From Desulfobulbus sp. (GTDB taxonomy: Bacteria > Desulfobacterota > Desulfobulbia > Desulfobulbales > Desulfobulbaceae): a stretch of DNA of 10,339 nt. A program made the position numbers and the translations under genes. Of this stretch, positions 7,587 to 10,339 are shown in pieces. The DNA lies in assembly GCA_028684915.1 (NCBI GenBank), contig JAQUEZ010000215.1, positions 1 to 10,339 on the forward strand, in the 5' to 3' direction. The notes under the pieces were generated by a model. The model saw only the letters and a list, made by a program, of their open reading frames with translations, did not search any database and was not told the DNA's origin. Positions within the stretch are counted from its first letter, which is position 1, and the number at the start of each line of letters is the position of its first letter.

Positions 7587-7841
7587 TCACTCTCTTGCTT
7601 TGACATAAAAACGATCGATCGCGTAGTCCTCAAACTCTCCAATTCTGAATAAATGGCACCCATCCTTTTTCAGATGCCACGCAAAAATTTCACCACCAAT
7701 AGAAATTCTTTTTTCTTCAGGGACGAAAGACTGCTCTGCCAGCTGCCTCTCCATTATTCCCGGAATCAAATTTGCCATGTTTTCGCCTGGATCTATTTTG
7801 AGATTTCCGCAAAGAGGTTTCATTCCAACACCATATTCCAT
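7587..7841 (-). CDS. Small hypothetical protein
   Basis: Up to 84 aa with no family I recognise. The C-terminal 60 residues look like a compact soluble domain with alternating charged and aromatic residues (ISIGGEIFAWHLKKDGCHLF at 46-65, then IGEFEDYAIDRFYVKA). It has no signal peptide or membrane helix. The start is uncertain. The ATG at 7841 lies only 14 nt from a TATAAT -10 box, leaving almost no leader. Internal ATGs at residue 7 (7823) and residue 22 (7778) are better placed; the latter has AGGCGA about 7 nt upstream and would give a 63-aa protein beginning MANLIPGI. It is followed by an inverted repeat and then by the zinc-finger-like gene in the same orientation. Confidence 0.55.
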   Translation of the reverse strand: MEYGVGMKPLCGNLKIDPGENMANLIPGIMERQLAEQSFVPEEKRISIGGEIFAWHLKKDGCHLFRIGEFEDYAIDRFYVKARE

Positions 7842-7855
7842 CAGCTCAGGTTTAA

Positions 7856-7882
7856 ATTATAGTGGGTATGCAGTTTACTCAA
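7856..7882 (-). promoter_or_regulatory. Candidate promoter of the 84-aa gene
   Basis: On the minus strand there is a perfect TATAAT (7856-7861) with TTGAGT (7877-7882) 15 nt upstream, a short spacer. Transcription would start near 7849, which favours one of the internal start codons of the gene. Confidence 0.4.
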
Positions 7883-8940
7883 CCATGCGCCATATGTGGT
7901 ATAGAGCATTGGTGAGATCTATAGCCTGAAAATCGCCTATGAGCCCATACTGTCACGAAAAATAGGTCTATCGGCACAAAAAATACCACCCTTGACAGGG
8001 ATTTTTGGTCTCATTTTTTCGAATGGCATCCACATAAAATGTTGATTTTATTCATGCCGAAAAAATATAGAACTCAGGATTTTAGCCTTTTCATGGTGTC
8101 AAGTGTGATGAAGTCGTAAAAAGTCTCTGTGCGAAGATTTGCACTCAATATATTGTAGCCTTATGCGCAAGCCATATCTGCATAGTGTATGTTGGCGTTT
8201 AATTTTCGACTTTTTACGAGACCATTAAGTGTACTAAATCGCAATAAATTTCAAAGACAGAATCATTGGCAACTATTTGATATAATATAGAATATACAGT
8301 TTGAGCAACATGCCAAACATGTGCGAAACTTTAGATCATTACATGTTTTAAAGTTTTTTGCCAATCACTCGTCAAGTCAGCGTGTTCCCTGATTGCCATC
8401 TACCTCCATTGAGGTAAATCCAAAAATTGTATGCGGTCAATCAAATTGGAATCAATGGGAAAATAGCCAGAAAGGTTGGCTCTCGCGGCTGCCGGAGAAT
8501 TACTTGGATCGATTGAGGGAAGGATGGCAAATAAATAACCGCGGAATGCAAGCAAAATAGACGGAAATCTTGAAATGTTCTCTGCAGGTTTATCGGCAGT
8601 AATTTCTATTTGATCATGAGAAAGTATTCTATGAATACGTGCCAGCTTACAGTAGCCTAGAAACTATCACCAGGCAAAATGGTGCCACTTCCATCACGGA
8701 CAAACCGAGGTTGTGCTACTCGATCAGGCGCGGGCGGATTGTATCACGGCCACCCCCATGCTATCGAATTTGACTTCGGGAGGAAATGGGCAGAGAGTTA
8801 GGCTAAGCCCTCTATTATTCGTTACAGGCGGGAAAACGGGCCGGGATCGTGTTGATTCGGGCGAACCCAAAGGATAATCCGGTTGAACAGCGCCATCCAG
8901 CATTTCAAATCGCCAATCGACGCTTAGGTGATGATAAGGG
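7883..8940. other. Gene-poor accessory stretch
   Basis: No ORF with a credible start and ribosome binding site is seen in this kilobase, apart from the inverted-repeat element at 8107-8226. The stretch is AT-rich to about 8640, then distinctly GC-richer to about 8930. Open frames without starts occur: minus strand 8409-8668 (about 86 codons, protein-like composition) and plus strand 8656-8877 (73 codons). These may be decayed gene fragments or chance. ATTGGCAA (8265-8272) and TTGCCAAT (8358-8365) are inverted to each other across an AT-rich centre holding AAACTTTA..TAAAGTTTTTT, which could be a weak plus-strand terminator. Confidence 0.6.
8107..8226. mobile_element. 120-bp inverted-repeat element with 6-bp direct repeats
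   Basis: TCGTAAAAAGTC (8114-8125) and GACTTTTTACGA (8208-8219) are a perfect 12-bp inverted pair. Similarity extends outward to GATG at the left end and its counterpart at the right end (about 16 of 20 matching). The unit is bracketed by AAGTGT at 8101-8106 and 8227-8232, a likely target-site duplication. The interior has no coding capacity. Elements starting GATG..GTCGTAAAAA recur in genomes of sulfate-reducing bacteria as far as I recall, and a related, more decayed sequence appears near 10041. It is best read as a MITE-like non-autonomous element. Confidence 0.68.
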
Positions 8941-8975
8941 AATAAAAATCCCCCGCCGGTAATGGCGAGGGAAAT
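8941..8975 (-). terminator. Intrinsic terminator of the secreted cysteine-rich peptide gene
   Basis: On the minus strand CCCTCGCC (8971-8964) pairs fully with GGCGGGGG (8957-8950), counting one U-G wobble, across a 6-nt ATTACC loop. It is followed by ATTTTTATT. It lies about 45 nt after the stop of the gene at 9017-9199, in the right orientation. Confidence 0.8.
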
Positions 8976-9016
8976 GAGATCGAGCAGAACTGCCGAAGAA
9001 TTAAATGCCTTTTAGA

Positions 9017-9199
9017 TTATAAATCCAAACATGGTGAGTCTGCAGGGCATCCGCATTCGCTTGCTAAACAAGAGCATACATTCTTCGGCCCGGTGCCATC
9101 CTTTGTCCCTGCTCCCTTTCCAGCCATTACCGGAGTTGCCAGAATCATAAAAATTCCAGCGACCAAAATAGATTTCCCGATTTTTTTCCAAATAGACAT
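9017..9199 (-). CDS. Secreted small cysteine-rich peptide
   Basis: A 60-aa precursor with a textbook signal peptide: basic start (KKIGK), hydrophobic core (SILVAGIFMILATPV, about residues 10-24) and an AxA-like VMA-G cleavage site near residue 26/27. The mature 34 residues are a Gly/Lys/Thr-rich linker (GKGAGTKDGTGPK) followed by a Cys-rich tail with five Cys (residues 42, 44, 49, 51, 57; CSC, CGC and PC). It should be exported to the periplasm or beyond, where the Cys could form disulfides or bind metal. The start is secure: AAGGAGG lies 6 nt before the ATG, and a matching terminator follows the stop, so it is a stand-alone gene. A 17-bp palindrome sits about 33 nt upstream. I do not recognise a named family. 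A bacteriocin-like or metal-binding role is possible. Confidence 0.82.
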   Translation of the reverse strand: MSIWKKIGKSILVAGIFMILATPVMAGKGAGTKDGTGPKNVCSCLASECGCPADSPCLDL

Positions 9200-9231
9200 G
9201 CCGTTCCTCCTTTTGATTTTCAGTACAGGGG

Positions 9232-9248
9232 GAGCAGATTATCTGCTC
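9232..9248. promoter_or_regulatory. 17-bp palindrome, candidate operator
   Basis: GAGCAGAT and ATCTGCTC are perfect inverted 8-mers around a single T. It lies 33-49 nt upstream of the start codon of the secreted peptide gene, where a regulator would bind. It could instead be a hairpin in the leader. No convincing -35/-10 pair was found beside it. Confidence 0.45.
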
Positions 9249-9399
9249 ACAAAGTGGCCTGTTCTATGGTGGAAACGAACAAAGGCGAAATTGGTTACAA
9301 AATAACAATTTTTTTTTCTACCTATTCAGGATATTGGGCAAGGTACACTCGATCCCTCCCAATTTAGAGAAGGCTTTGTTTGGCGCTCTCGTTCTTCAA

Positions 9400-9438
9400 C
9401 GGGCAAGCCAGCTTGAATTATGCTGGTTTTGGGAAATG
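9400..9438 (+). repeat. Left copy of direct repeat flanking tRNA-Gly
   Basis: Positions 9400-9433 are identical to 9806-9839 over 34 bp. After a 2-nt gap, AAATGGCA also matches, and similarity continues to about 9460 (CTC-ATGAGGTCGAT). The repeat holds a small hairpin, CCAGC..GCTGG, with a 9-nt loop. Confidence 0.85.
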
Positions 9439-9544
9439 GCACGCCCTCATGAGGTCGATGCATTCTGTCGAGGGGGGCGGGAGATTGGTGAAAAAATGGG
9501 GTCGAGGGATCTTGAAATAAAATCTTAAATTGTCGGATTGGTTA

Positions 9545-9574
9545 TTGACACCTACTCGAAAATTTTGCTATTAA
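9545..9574 (+). promoter_or_regulatory. Promoter of tRNA-Gly
   Basis: Perfect TTGACA (9545-9550), an 18-nt spacer, then TATTAA (9569-9574). It lies 22 nt before the tRNA, the normal distance for a directly transcribed stable RNA. Confidence 0.65.
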
Positions 9575-9596
9575 CTTCGGCCTCGAAAAGTGCTTA

Positions 9597-9671
<75 letters not shown>

Positions 9672-9805
9672 TTTACCGCACAGGCTTTCCGCGAGAGATG
9701 TTTTTTCTCTTCTGAGACAATCCCACCCCTTCCCCCTCCTGATTCCCCCAAAAGACCTCCCTTTTTTCCTGTTTTGTAAGCGAACTGAGTCTATCTCCTT
9801 CTTTG

Positions 9806-9849
9806 CGGGCAAGCCAGCTTGAATTATGCTGGTTTTGGGGGAAATGGCA
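9806..9849 (+). repeat. Right copy of direct repeat flanking tRNA-Gly
   Basis: Second copy of the 34-bp identical block (9806-9839) plus the AAATGGCA match and a looser tail to about 9868. It begins 406 bp after the left copy and 134 bp after the tRNA end. Local ORFs through it on either strand are not credible. Confidence 0.85.
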
Positions 9850-9947
9850 ATTACTCCATGAGGTCAATAGGCGTTCCTTTTTGGAGGAAGGTTTGTAATT
9901 CGCTAGAAATCCGGTTGTCTGACTCCACTCTAAGCCAAAAATTCCTT

Positions 9948-9964
9948 GCCATTGTTACAATGGC
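9948..9964. repeat. Short palindrome/hairpin
   Basis: GCCATTGT and ACAATGGC are perfectly inverted around one T and followed on the plus strand by TTTTAA. It may be a small terminator-like hairpin or an operator. A 34-codon minus-strand frame (9930-10034, beginning MQHKPYAF) spans it but has no ribosome binding site. Otherwise nothing codes between 9872 and 10040. Confidence 0.4.
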
Positions 9965-10040
9965 TTTTAACCTCTTCATCAAGTTGCTGGAAATCCGGTG
10001 CAATCGGGGTGAATGCATAGGGCTTGTGCTGCATGAAATT

Positions 10041-10175
10041 TGATGGCGTCGTAAAAACTTCGATCTACCGCGTCGCAGCGTTTTTCTCGACACTTGACAC
10101 ACCTGATGTATGCCTTCGCGCCGAAAAAAACACTACTTCTTGTATATCTTTGTATCTGTGTTTTTACTTAGTGCC
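10041..10175. repeat. Degenerate relative of the GTCGTAAAAA inverted-repeat element
   Basis: The left end TGATGGCGTCGTAAAAAC (10041-10057) closely matches the left end of the element at 8107 (TGATGAAGTCGTAAAAAG). A possible decayed right end, GTTTTTAC followed by TTAGTGCC, lies at 10160-10175. Inner sequences AGCGTTTTTCTCG and CGAAAAAAACACT are also roughly inverted to each other, suggesting a nested hairpin. No coding capacity is apparent. The right boundary is uncertain. Confidence 0.45.
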
Positions 10176-10339
10176 TGAACGAGAATTAAAAAATATCGAT
10201 AAATCAGAGTGCTATTATAACGGCCGTAGGTGAAGAAAATTTGATCGCAGGCAATAAGGATAGCGGAGTATTGATGTAACATATTGATTATTATGTTATA
10301 TTCCTTCCAAGAGCTTTTTGAGGAGAAGTCTCTGGACGG
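10176..10339. other. Right edge, no gene recognised
   Basis: An AT-rich stretch without a supportable ORF. It contains a short inverted pair, TAACATA (10277-10283) and TATGTTA (10292-10298). A GAGGAG sequence near the edge (10320-10325) could be a ribosome binding site of a gene beginning beyond the window. Confidence 0.3.

Noticed and set aside
9334..9528. 64-aa plus-strand ORF starting with TTG
   Set aside because: It has no ribosome binding site, a rare start codon and includes half of a non-coding direct repeat.
9851..10102. 83-aa minus-strand ORF
   Set aside because: Its start lies inside the degenerate repeat element and it has no ribosome binding site. A second frame in the same stretch (9930-10034) looks equally protein-like, so neither is supportable.

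Overview
The window looks like a piece of a bacterial chromosome, most likely from the Desulfobacterota (for example a Desulfobulbus-like sulfate reducer). This assignment is inference. It rests on the mixed GC content, an SbcCD operon headed by a DUF1737 gene, tRNA genes with encoded CCA, and short dispersed inverted-repeat elements beginning near GATG..GTCGTAAAAA, a style I associate with that phylum. No ribosomal or other definitive marker gene is present.

Positions 1-4908, minus strand: a tight DNA-repair operon in the order DUF1737 protein, sbcD, sbcC. The products of sbcD and sbcC form the SbcCD (Mre11-Rad50 type) nuclease-ATPase that opens hairpins and processes DNA ends. sbcC runs off the left edge just before its Walker B aspartate. 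A 92-bp divergent intergenic region separates this operon from a plus-strand DUF309 gene (5001-5567). A tRNA-Arg(TCG) gene follows, with its own promoter and a strong intrinsic terminator.

Positions 5800-7010, minus strand: a decayed prophage fragment. A phage tail-type reading frame runs open into a stop at 7007-7009 with no start codon at a sensible N-terminus, so its 5' end has been lost. A 60-aa phage-like ORF overlaps its 3' end by 4 nt. Next to it is a 152-bp MITE-like element (7062-7213) with 20-bp terminal inverted repeats.

Positions 7214-10339: a gene-poor accessory stretch. It holds a 65-aa DnaJ-zinc-finger-like protein, an 84-aa unknown protein, a 120-bp inverted-repeat element flanked by a 6-bp direct repeat (8107-8226), a 60-aa secreted cysteine-rich peptide with its own ribosome binding site and terminator (9017-9199), and a tRNA-Gly(GCC) with its promoter. 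A 34-bp perfect direct repeat brackets the tRNA-Gly. A possible degenerate second copy of the GTCGTAAAAA element lies near 10041-10175.

No CRISPR array, toxin-antitoxin pair, integrase, intact transposase or obvious defence system is visible. The parts most worth follow-up are the small non-autonomous repeats, the truncated tail gene, and the two small cysteine-rich proteins.
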